DNA of 64,000 bases from Ancylomarina longa (GTDB lineage: Bacteria > Bacteroidota > Bacteroidia > Bacteroidales > Marinifilaceae). Shown here one piece after another: positions 45,229 through 53,285 of this stretch. The DNA is taken from the NCBI RefSeq assembly GCF_003996985.1, contig NZ_RJJX01000010.1, positions 1 to 64,000 on the forward strand, in the 5' to 3' direction. Made by a program: the position numbers and the translations under genes. The notes under the pieces are model-generated. The model searched no databases, was not told the origin of the DNA, and worked only from the letters and a program-made list of their open reading frames with translations. The first letter of the stretch is position 1, and every line of letters begins with the position of its first letter.

Positions 45229-45591
45229 CTAAAGTTGACTATAATATCGCTTCAACTCCTTTTTTAATTCACATTTACATTTTAAATAGCTCTCCAATTG
45301 CTGCGATGTAAGGATATTTCTAAATTCACTTTCCTTTTGCAACAAGCTATCACGAACAGCCTGCATACACGAGAAACCATTCTTTTCTCTGCTTAATCGA
45401 TCAATTTCTTTTTCGCATTTTAAATTTAAGGCTTCAATTTGAGGAATTTGATTGGGTTTCAACTCCAACTTCTTTTCCATCCAACTAGTTATAAGTTGTG
45501 CTCTTTTTTCTGCAAAAGAAATTGTTTTGGCACTCCCTTCAAAATTCAAAAGCACAAACAATAGAATCAAACTTCTAGCCACAATCTTCAT
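45229..45591 (-). CDS. Small periplasmic protein, Spy/CpxP-like
   Basis: This 120-residue precursor has a signal peptide (cleavage near EGSAKT). The mature part is helical and contains KLELKPNQIPQIEALNLK and ILTSQQLESYLKC, patterned like the LTxxQ repeats of Spy/CpxP chaperones, but with three or four Cys (CMQAV, KCKCEL). It may bind metal or unfolded protein. A family assignment is tentative. Confidence 0.65.
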   Translation of the reverse strand: MKIVARSLILLFVLLNFEGSAKTISFAEKRAQLITSWMEKKLELKPNQIPQIEALNLKCEKEIDRLSREKNGFSCMQAVRDSLLQKESEFRNILTSQQLESYLKCKCELKKELKRYYSQL

Positions 45592-45914
45592 AAATTCTAT
45601 TTATTAATTTATACTACCACGAACTCTTAAGAAACGTTTAATCTGCTTAAAAGTTATTCAAAACTGCTTAAAATTAGAAAAAACAGTAGTAATAACAAAT
45701 TCCCAACCATTATAAATGGATGTATTTCAGTAAGAAGTACACTATCTAAATACACTTTAAATAGTTCTTCTATCATTCTATAAATTAAAAAATATTTAAT
45801 AATTTAGGCATCCTTTTCTATCGAAGCTATAGTAATATTGTATACTAGAAACAGATTTGTGCGATAGAGGTTTAATAATCTAGTGAAGTGAAACAATACA
45901 TAAAACAAAACAGC
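45592..45914. other. Intergenic region, no feature seen
   Basis: This AT-rich 323-base gap lies between divergent genes. I see no small gene, RNA or clear promoter. Confidence 0.5.
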
Positions 45915-46499
45915 ATGAAATCGATAGAAATATACCCTAATACAAAAGCTTTAATCTTTGATTTGGATGGAACTTTGGCAGACTCGATGCCTATTCATCA
46001 CGAATCATGGAAAAAGACATCAAAAATAATGGGTGTAGATTATAGTTTTGATTTTCTTTGTAGTTGTGCAGGAATGCCTACATCAGAAATCATCGAACTA
46101 TTAAATCAAAGAAATAACCATTCTATTAATCCGCAGGAATTCTCCCTATTGAAAGAGGAATTTTTCACCAAGGAGATGCATAACATCAAAGAAATTTCAT
46201 CAGTAACCGATTTAGTATACAAATACCACAAAAAATTGCCAATGGCTGTCGGAACTGGAGGAAAAAGAAAAATTGCCGAAGAAACCTTAAAAATTCTAGG
46301 CTTAAACAAATATTTTTCAATTCTTGTGAGTGCTGATGACGTTACACAATTTAAACCAAATCCGGAGACATTTCTGAAATGTGCTGATTTGATGGGTATA
46401 TCACCACAAAATTGTCAAGTTTTCGAAGATGGTGCATTAGGCATTCAGGCAGCTCAAAAAGCCGGAATGATGGTCACAGATGTAACTCCATTTTATTAG
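45915..46499 (+). CDS. HAD-superfamily hydrolase, beta-phosphoglucomutase-like
   Basis: From the Met at 45915 the protein has 194 residues; a GTG at 45888 adds nine residues of no family character. Motifs I-IV are DLDGTLADSM, GTGGKRK, and KPNPETFLKCADLMG with EDGALGIQAA. It is a cytosolic phosphatase or phosphomutase of unknown substrate. It is followed 19 bases later by the nuclease-like gene. Confidence 0.88.
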   Translation: MKSIEIYPNTKALIFDLDGTLADSMPIHHESWKKTSKIMGVDYSFDFLCSCAGMPTSEIIELLNQRNNHSINPQEFSLLKEEFFTKEMHNIKEISSVTDLVYKYHKKLPMAVGTGGKRKIAEETLKILGLNKYFSILVSADDVTQFKPNPETFLKCADLMGISPQNCQVFEDGALGIQAAQKAGMMVTDVTPFY

Positions 46500-46518
46500 A
46501 ATTAATAAAGCTTATTTC

Positions 46519-47538
46519 ATGTTAAGAAAATCATTATTTTTACTTTTGGTGGCTCTGGTAACCTTTTCCTGTACGAAGGAAAAAAAGGAGTATACATTTG
46601 CTTTTTATAATGTTGAAAATCTATTTGACACAATCAATGATCCAAACACAAGGGATGATGATTTCACCCCTGAAGGTAAACTTCAATACACTTCGAAGCG
46701 TTATCAGGATAAACTTGACAAAATTTCCAAGGTAATTTCCTCCATTGATAATGGAAAATCACCTGCATTGATTGGACTTTGTGAAATTGAAAATCAAAGG
46801 GTATTAAAAGATCTAATTAATGACAAGAATCTAATTTCCTCTAATTTCAAGATAGTACATATCGAAAGCCCGGATAAAAGAGGTATTGACTGTGCTTTAC
46901 TCTATAATAAAAATGATTTTAAGATATTAAATCAGGAAATTATTGGAATTGAATTCCCTTGGGAGCCCGAATATAAAACTCGTGACATCCTACATGTACA
47001 AGGGATTATCGGAAATCAGGACACGCTTCACGTTTTTATAAACCACTGGCCTTCGCGCAGAGGAGGACAAGAAAAATCTGAAAAAAACAGAATATTTGTT
47101 GCCTCCCAATTACGAGCATCCGTTGATAAGATTCAAAACACAAATGCCCAAGCAAAAATCATTATTATGGGTGATTTTAATGATGAGCCAAATGACAGAG
47201 CTGTTGTGGAAAGCTTAAAAGCAGACAACAAGATAAATACTGATAATCCAAGAGCCTTATACAATCTAATGTTCAATCAGGATGCACAAGGTGAGGGAAC
47301 ATATTATTTTCGGGGAAACTGGAATATGCTTGATAATTTAATTGTTTCCAATAGCTTATTCAATAATAAAAATGGATACCATACAACTACTACTTCTGGT
47401 CATATTTTCTCAGAAGAATGGATGTGTTACAAAAACAAAGCTGGTGTTTTAACGCCAAGTCGGACTTACGGAGGGCCTAATTATTACGGTGGTTATAGTG
47501 ATCATTTTCCCGTCTATTTTAGATTAACTGAAAATTAG
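46519..47538 (+). CDS. Endonuclease/exonuclease/phosphatase-family lipoprotein
   Basis: This 339-residue protein starts with a lipoprotein signal (LVTFSC). The EEP fold shows YNVENLFDT, CEIEN, INHWPSRRGG, IMGDFNDEPND and YSDHFPVYF, which include the metal and catalytic His/Asp. It probably acts extracytoplasmically on DNA, RNA or phosphoesters. A terminator lies just after it. Confidence 0.88.
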   Translation: MLRKSLFLLLVALVTFSCTKEKKEYTFAFYNVENLFDTINDPNTRDDDFTPEGKLQYTSKRYQDKLDKISKVISSIDNGKSPALIGLCEIENQRVLKDLINDKNLISSNFKIVHIESPDKRGIDCALLYNKNDFKILNQEIIGIEFPWEPEYKTRDILHVQGIIGNQDTLHVFINHWPSRRGGQEKSEKNRIFVASQLRASVDKIQNTNAQAKIIIMGDFNDEPNDRAVVESLKADNKINTDNPRALYNLMFNQDAQGEGTYYFRGNWNMLDNLIVSNSLFNNKNGYHTTTTSGHIFSEEWMCYKNKAGVLTPSRTYGGPNYYGGYSDHFPVYFRLTEN

Positions 47539-47552
47539 AAGCAAAATATTTC

Positions 47553-47590
47553 AAAAATGCCAACTGCATCTCCGCAAGTTTGGCATTTTT
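47553..47590 (+). terminator. Intrinsic terminator before uvrB
   Basis: AAAAATGCCAA (47553-47563) pairs with TTGGCATTTTT (47580-47590). It lies within the 5-prime extension of the uvrB frame, supporting a later uvrB start. Confidence 0.8.
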
Positions 47591-47667
47591 TGTTTCTAAA
47601 AGATTCCTGCACTCATAATGTTTCTCTATTTTTAGGAAGTCACAACAGAATCTATCAAAAAAAATCT

Positions 47668-49677
47668 ATGGATTTTAAAATTGAATCACCATATAAACCT
47701 ACAGGAGATCAACCCGAAGCTATTAAACAGCTTAAAGAAGGTTTGGAAAACGGAAATCCATACCAAACTCTTTTGGGAGTTACAGGATCAGGAAAAACCT
47801 TTACCATTGCCAATGTAATTGAGCAAGTACAAAGACCAACACTCGTATTAAGTCACAACAAAACTTTGGCTGCTCAACTATATGGAGAATTTAAAAACTT
47901 TTTCCCAAATAATGCTGTTGAATATTTTGTTTCCTATTACGATTATTATCAGCCAGAAGCATATCTGCCAGTAACAGGAACCTACATAGAAAAGGATTTA
48001 TCTATTAATGATGAAATTGAAAAACTTCGGTTAAGTACTTCCTCCTCCTTACTCTCGGGCAGGAAAGATGTCATTGTAGTCTCTTCTGTATCTTGTATTT
48101 ACGGGATTGGAAATCCTGAAGATTTTCATGCTAATGTCACCGAAATAAAAAAGGGACAAATCATTTCTCGAAACAAATTATTACATGCTTTTGTAGATGC
48201 TTTGTATACTAGAAACGAGATCGAATTTGATCGCGGTGTATTTAGGGTAAAAGGTGATACAATTGATATTTTTCCCGCTTATGCAGATTTTGCTTATCGT
48301 ATTATTTTTTGGGATGATGAGATTGAAGAAATATACTCATTTGATCCTTTAAATGGTTTAAAAATAGAAAATTACGACCAAATTAAAATCTATCCTGCCA
48401 ATATATTTGTAACGAGTAAAGACAGGGTTCAAACAGCAATTCATCAGATCCAGGACGATATGGTTGCTCAAGTAAAATTCCTAAAAGATATCGGAAAACA
48501 CCTGGAAGCTAAACGACTGGAGGAAAAGGTAAGTTTTGATTTAGAGATGATTCGGGAATTGGGACACTGCTCTGGTATCGAAAATTATTCACGTTATTTT
48601 GATGGCAGAAAAGCAGGTACCCGCCCCTTCTGTCTGATTGATTACTTCCCGGATGATTTTCTAATGATAATTGATGAAAGTCATGTTACCCTTCCTCAAG
48701 TTAGAGCGATGTATGGAGGTGACCATTCCCGCAAGATTAACCTTGTGGATTATGGATTTCGCTTACCTTCAGCACTTGATAATCGTCCATTGCGATTTGA
48801 GGAATTTGAGGAGATCACAGATCAAACTATTTATGTGAGTGCAACACCGGCAGACTATGAATTAGAAAAATGCGAAGGTGTTGTTGTAGAGCAAGTAATT
48901 CGTCCTACAGGATTATTAGATCCTAAAATTGATGTTCGACCAAGCCTAAATCAAATCGATGACTTGATCGCAGAAATTAACGAACGAACAGAAAAAAACG
49001 AGCGCACTTTGGTCACAACCTTAACTAAACGAATGGCTGAAGAGTTATCGGAATATTTTGCTAATTTAAATATTAGGTGTAGCTATATCCATTCCGATGT
49101 AGATACTTTAGATCGGGTGAAAATTATGGAAGATTTACGCAATGGTGTTTTTGATGTATTAATTGGGGTTAATTTATTGCGTGAAGGTCTGGATCTACCA
49201 GAAGTATCTTTAGTGGCAATATTAGATGCAGACAAGGAAGGATTCTTACGATCTACACGATCACTGGTTCAGACTTCGGGACGTGCAGCACGAAACATAA
49301 ATGGACAAGTGATTATGTATGCAGATAAAATAACAAAGTCGATGCAGGAAACAATTGATTCCACCAATCATAGACGAGAAAAACAATTAGCTTACAATTC
49401 CAAGTACGGAATCTCACCAAAACAAATTCAAAGATCAAAGAAAAGCATTCTAGAACAGGGCTATAGAGTGGTAGAAAATGCTTACAGCGGTCCGGAGTCA
49501 GTGGAAATTGCAGCAGATCCAATTATTCAATACATGAGTAAGTCCAGCCTTGAAAAGAGCATAGAAAAAACGAAAAAAGCCATGCAAAAGGCAGCTAAAG
49601 AATTAGACTTTCTGCAGGCTGCTCAATATCGAGATGAAATGTATAAGTTGCAAAAACTTTTAGAGAATAAACAATAA
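47668..49677 (+). CDS. uvrB: Excinuclease ABC subunit B
   Basis: From the Met at 47668 the protein has 669 residues, the usual UvrB length. The frame extends upstream through the terminator, so the earlier Met at 47557 is rejected. Walker A is GVTGSGKT (37-44). Other marks are the beta-hairpin VEYFVSYYDYYQPEAYLP, MIIDESHVTLPQV (Walker B), YVSATPADYE, and the C-terminal UVR motif DFLQAAQYRDEMYKLQ. It loads on damaged DNA with UvrA and recruits UvrC. Confidence 0.97.
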   Translation: MDFKIESPYKPTGDQPEAIKQLKEGLENGNPYQTLLGVTGSGKTFTIANVIEQVQRPTLVLSHNKTLAAQLYGEFKNFFPNNAVEYFVSYYDYYQPEAYLPVTGTYIEKDLSINDEIEKLRLSTSSSLLSGRKDVIVVSSVSCIYGIGNPEDFHANVTEIKKGQIISRNKLLHAFVDALYTRNEIEFDRGVFRVKGDTIDIFPAYADFAYRIIFWDDEIEEIYSFDPLNGLKIENYDQIKIYPANIFVTSKDRVQTAIHQIQDDMVAQVKFLKDIGKHLEAKRLEEKVSFDLEMIRELGHCSGIENYSRYFDGRKAGTRPFCLIDYFPDDFLMIIDESHVTLPQVRAMYGGDHSRKINLVDYGFRLPSALDNRPLRFEEFEEITDQTIYVSATPADYELEKCEGVVVEQVIRPTGLLDPKIDVRPSLNQIDDLIAEINERTEKNERTLVTTLTKRMAEELSEYFANLNIRCSYIHSDVDTLDRVKIMEDLRNGVFDVLIGVNLLREGLDLPEVSLVAILDADKEGFLRSTRSLVQTSGRAARNINGQVIMYADKITKSMQETIDSTNHRREKQLAYNSKYGISPKQIQRSKKSILEQGYRVVENAYSGPESVEIAADPIIQYMSKSSLEKSIEKTKKAMQKAAKELDFLQAAQYRDEMYKLQKLLENKQ

Positions 49678-49679
49678 AA

Positions 49680-49705
49680 AAAGCAGCTTCTCACGAAACT
49701 GCTTT
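49680..49705. terminator. Short bidirectional terminator between uvrB and the sigma factor
   Basis: AAAGCAGcTT pairs with AAaCTGCTTT with one mismatch, preceded by an A-run on the plus strand. It lies between convergent genes. Confidence 0.5.
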
Positions 49706-49724
49706 AGTTATCTCAAGGGTAATA

Positions 49725-50585
49725 TTAACCCAAATATGACTTCAATAATTTACTTCTGGAAGTATGACGCAAACGACGAATCGCTTTTTCTTTAATTTGA
49801 CGAACACGCTCCCGTGTCAAACCAAATTTCTCGCCAATTTCTTCCAATGTCATTTCTTGAATTCCAATACCGAAGAATAATTTAATGATATCGCTTTCTC
49901 TTTCTGTTAAAGTAGCCAATGCGCGATCAATTTCTTTGGTTAATGATTCATTCAAGAGGCTTCTGTCTGCAATTGGAGAATCATCATTCACCAATACATC
50001 CAACAAACTGTTATCCTCTCCATCAACAAATGGAGCATCTACAGAGATATGACGACCAGAAACACGAAGAGTATCTGCAACTTTATCTGCAGGTAATTCT
50101 AAAGATTCTGCTAATTCCTCTGGTGATGGCTTTCTTTCATGTTCTTGCTCGAATTTCGAAAATGCTTTGTTGATTTTATTCAACGAACCAACCTGGTTCA
50201 ATGGTAATCGAACAATTCGAGACTGCTCTGCCAAAGCCTGAAGAATTGACTGACGAATCCACCATACAGCATAAGATATGAACTTAAAACCACGAGTTTC
50301 ATCAAACTTTTCTGCCGCTTTAATCAATCCAAGATTTCCTTCATTGATAAGATCAGGAAGGCTTAATCCTTGATTTTGATATTGCTTAGCTACAGAAACA
50401 ACGAAACGCAAATTTGCTCTGGTTAATTTCTCCAAAGCTCTTTGGTCGCCTTTTTTGATTCGCTGCGCCAATTCAACTTCTTCTTCTACTGTAATAAGAT
50501 CTTCTTTACCAATCTCTTGTAAGTACTTGTCTAATGAAGCACTCTCACGATTGGTAATTGATTTGGTTATCTTTAATTGTCTCAT
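49725..50585 (-). CDS. rpoD: Principal RNA polymerase sigma factor (RpoD/SigA)
   Basis: This 286-residue protein has sigma-70 regions 1.2-4.2: [17 protein letters not shown] (1.2), [23 protein letters not shown] (2.1-2.2), [13 protein letters not shown] (2.3-2.4), and [19 protein letters not shown] (4.2). Region 1.1 is absent, as is usual for the Bacteroidota principal sigma. It recognises the TTTG/TAnnTTTG promoters used in this window. A well-formed promoter lies just upstream. Confidence 0.95.
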   Translation of the reverse strand: MRQLKITKSITNRESASLDKYLQEIGKEDLITVEEEVELAQRIKKGDQRALEKLTRANLRFVVSVAKQYQNQGLSLPDLINEGNLGLIKAAEKFDETRGFKFISYAVWWIRQSILQALAEQSRIVRLPLNQVGSLNKINKAFSKFEQEHERKPSPEELAESLELPADKVADTLRVSGRHISVDAPFVDGEDNSLLDVLVNDDSPIADRSLLNESLTKEIDRALATLTERESDIIKLFFGIGIQEMTLEEIGEKFGLTRERVRQIKEKAIRRLRHTSRSKLLKSYLG

Positions 50586-50611
50586 AGTCCCTTTTCATCG
50601 AAAATATGCCG

Positions 50612-50650
50612 CAAAATTAAACTATTTAATAAAAAATGTCAACATTTTTT
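50612..50650 (-). promoter_or_regulatory. Sigma-factor gene promoter with overlapping palindrome
   Basis: Read on the minus strand, TTG then 20 bases then TAATTTTG is a textbook Bacteroidota promoter (-7 at 50619-50612, -33 near 50642). It leaves a leader of about 22 bases. A palindrome AAAAAATGT-CA-ACATTTTTT (50631-50650) overlaps the -33 region. Confidence 0.65.
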
Positions 50651-50693
50651 GTCATTTAATTCGAATTATTTCTATTTTTATAGCTTGTACTTA

Positions 50694-52139
50694 TTAATCA
50701 TCTCTCAAAGAGAAGGCATAATACTTAACATTCCCATCTGGATAAATACCTGATATAAAAACGCCTCCATCTTTAACCTCCTGCAAAGCTTTTTGAATAT
50801 CCTCTGTTTTATAGATTGGCTTATCGTTAATTTTATAAATAATATATCCTTCTTTTATATTTTCATCTTTTAGCTTTCCACTTCGCAGATGCTTCACTTT
50901 TACTCCCCTATTAATCTGAAGTCGATATTTTTCTTGCGAGGAAATTGGTTCAAACTCGGCTCCAAGAAAAGTTAAATCTTTAGATTTTACTATATTGGTA
51001 TCTCCTAACCTGTTACGTAAAACAAGATCTATTTGTTTCTTTTTTCCATCTCTTTTTATTACAATAGCAATATGATCGCCAGGATGAAATTTACTAACCT
51101 GCTCCTGAAGTTCCGAGCTAGAATTTACAACTTTTCCGTGTACATCCAAAATAATATCTCCCATCTTTATGCCAGCCTGTTCTGCAGCTCCATCAGTATT
51201 TATTCCGGCAACGTACACTCCCTCAATCTTATCCACCCCAATTTTATCCGCCAGGTTAGCATCAATGGTTCTAATGGAAACACCAAGAAATGCTCTTTGC
51301 ACTTCACCAAAGTCTTTTAAATCTCCCACCACTTTTTTAACAATTGTTACGGGAATCGCGAAAGAATAACCTGAATAAGAACCCGTTCTCGATTCAATAG
51401 CTGTATTAATACCAACCAACCTACCTCTTGTATCGACTAAAGCTCCTCCACTATTTCCTGGATTAACAGCGGCATCAGTCTGTAAGAAAGACTCAATACT
51501 CATTTGATTTCCCGAAAGGCCCAAAGTCCTGGCTTTTGCACTTATAATACCTGCAGTTACTGTAGAAGTTAAATTAAAAGGATTACCAACTGCAAGAACC
51601 CACTCTCCTAATTTCAAATCATCAGAATTTCCCATTTCAAGGTAAGGAAGATCCTTTTCATCGATCTTCAACAATGCTAAATCTGTATATGGATCCTGTC
51701 CAACTAATTTGGCCTCGTAGGATCGCTTATCATACAATACAACGTTTATTAGATTTGAACCTCTAACGACGTGATTATTTGTAACAATATAACCATCCGA
51801 AGAAATTATCACCCCAGAACCAGAACCAAGACTGGGAGCATGTTGATAATTTCTCTCAGCATTACCAAAAAGAAAATCGTAAAACGGATTCGATTGATAT
51901 TCTTCGTTTGAATAAAGTGTTTTTACATGAACTACAGATTTTACAGATATTGCAGCCGCCTCTGTCAGATCAACAGAATTCCCTCCAGAAGCAGAATGAC
52001 TAGCCAATTGCACTGTATTGGGTTCTGAAACAGCAATGATTTTTTTTTCGTGATTCGCAAATAAAATAAATAATAAAACAGCAACAACTCCACCCACTAC
52101 AGCGGTTAAAATTCTTCCAAGAAATAATTTTGTTTTCAT
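50694..52139 (-). CDS. degP: DegP/HtrA-type periplasmic serine protease
   Basis: This 481-residue protein has an N-terminal membrane/signal segment (about 8-27). The trypsin-like domain has the triad His in IVTNNHVVRG, Asp in DPYTDLALLKI and Ser in NPGNSGGALVD. Two PDZ domains follow (starting near 275 with FLGVSIRTIDAN and near 390). It acts in the periplasm to degrade or refold misfolded proteins. It faces away from dapF. Confidence 0.94.
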   Translation of the reverse strand: MKTKLFLGRILTAVVGGVVAVLLFILFANHEKKIIAVSEPNTVQLASHSASGGNSVDLTEAAAISVKSVVHVKTLYSNEEYQSNPFYDFLFGNAERNYQHAPSLGSGSGVIISSDGYIVTNNHVVRGSNLINVVLYDKRSYEAKLVGQDPYTDLALLKIDEKDLPYLEMGNSDDLKLGEWVLAVGNPFNLTSTVTAGIISAKARTLGLSGNQMSIESFLQTDAAVNPGNSGGALVDTRGRLVGINTAIESRTGSYSGYSFAIPVTIVKKVVGDLKDFGEVQRAFLGVSIRTIDANLADKIGVDKIEGVYVAGINTDGAAEQAGIKMGDIILDVHGKVVNSSSELQEQVSKFHPGDHIAIVIKRDGKKKQIDLVLRNRLGDTNIVKSKDLTFLGAEFEPISSQEKYRLQINRGVKVKHLRSGKLKDENIKEGYIIYKINDKPIYKTEDIQKALQEVKDGGVFISGIYPDGNVKYYAFSLRDD

Positions 52140-52383
52140 TTTGTAATTACTTTTATTTTTAACGATTTAAATTCCTCCTTATTGTAGTTCTTTTACACTT
52201 ATATCCCAACAAAGTAAGGTGAAAGCAAAGATTTTACCTCTTGTCAAAAAATTAAACTTTTAATCTGTTGGAAAAGGAGTAATACCAATAAGATTCTTAC
52301 TTTTATTACAATTTTAACGATATAACTTCATAAGTGTTCACTCATTTTCAGGTTTTAACACTTATTAACAATATTTAGACATA

Positions 52384-53169
52384 ATGCAACTCAATTTCTT
52401 TAAGTATCAAGGTACTGGAAATGACTTTATACTAATTGACAATCGCGATTTCATCATCGATTCAAAGGACATATCATTAATTGAGAAAATTTGTGATCGG
52501 CGCTTTGGTGTAGGGGGTGATGGTTTAATGCTTTTAGAAAATGAAGAAAACTTTGATTTCCGCATGAGATATTTTAACTCAAATGGAAAAGAAGCAAGTA
52601 TGTGTGGAAATGGCGGAAGATGTATTGTTGCTTTTGCATATCATCTTGGAATAATTACAGATTCAACGAGTTTTATAGCTGTTGACGGAGAACATAAAGC
52701 AAAAATACTGAACAATAAAAAGGAACTCTTGATTTCCTTACAAATGCAAAATATCTCTAAACTAGAAATCGGTGAAGATTATTTTTATCTAAATACAGGA
52801 TCACCTCATTTTGTGAAATTTATTCCAAATCACAACAATTTTGACACCTATTCCGAAGGTCGGAAAATCAGAAATAACGACCGGTTTAAAAAGGAAGGTA
52901 CAAATGTAAATTTCGTTTCTTTTCAAGATGATTCCATAATGGTTAGTACATTTGAAAGAGGAGTAGAAGACGAAACTTATTCTTGTGGTACTGGAGTAGT
53001 GGCAGCTGCCATTAGTGCAAGTTTTAAAACAAAGAATCAAAGTTTTAAAATCATAACCAAGGGAGGTAATTTAAAAGTTAATTTCGAAAAAATAGATTCC
53101 CAAAATATAAAAGAAATTTGGTTAACTGGTCCGGCTAAGTACGTATTTACAGGAAAGTTTAACTTATAA
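52384..53169 (+). CDS. dapF: Diaminopimelate epimerase
   Basis: This 261-residue cytosolic enzyme has both DapF half-sites with catalytic Cys: SMCGNGGRC (about 78) and YSCGTGVVAAA (about 200), and the N-terminal signature FFKYQGTGNDFILID. It interconverts LL- and meso-diaminopimelate for peptidoglycan and lysine. The Cys spacing and length are standard. The histidine kinase start is 117 bases on. Confidence 0.95.
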   Translation: MQLNFFKYQGTGNDFILIDNRDFIIDSKDISLIEKICDRRFGVGGDGLMLLENEENFDFRMRYFNSNGKEASMCGNGGRCIVAFAYHLGIITDSTSFIAVDGEHKAKILNNKKELLISLQMQNISKLEIGEDYFYLNTGSPHFVKFIPNHNNFDTYSEGRKIRNNDRFKKEGTNVNFVSFQDDSIMVSTFERGVEDETYSCGTGVVAAAISASFKTKNQSFKIITKGGNLKVNFEKIDSQNIKEIWLTGPAKYVFTGKFNL

Positions 53170-53285
53170 CCTTAACCTTTCATTTTTCACAAGGCAATAA
53201 AGTTAAATCTGCTGGAAATTTATTAACTATTGATTTCTTGCATTTTAGTCAACAAAAGGCAATTCTTATAAAGCAAAATCTTAAC

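Noticed and set aside
47557-47667. Upstream Met and 37-residue extension of uvrB
   Set aside because: It runs through a clear terminator and lacks UvrB similarity; MDFKIESPYKP at 47668 is the conserved start.
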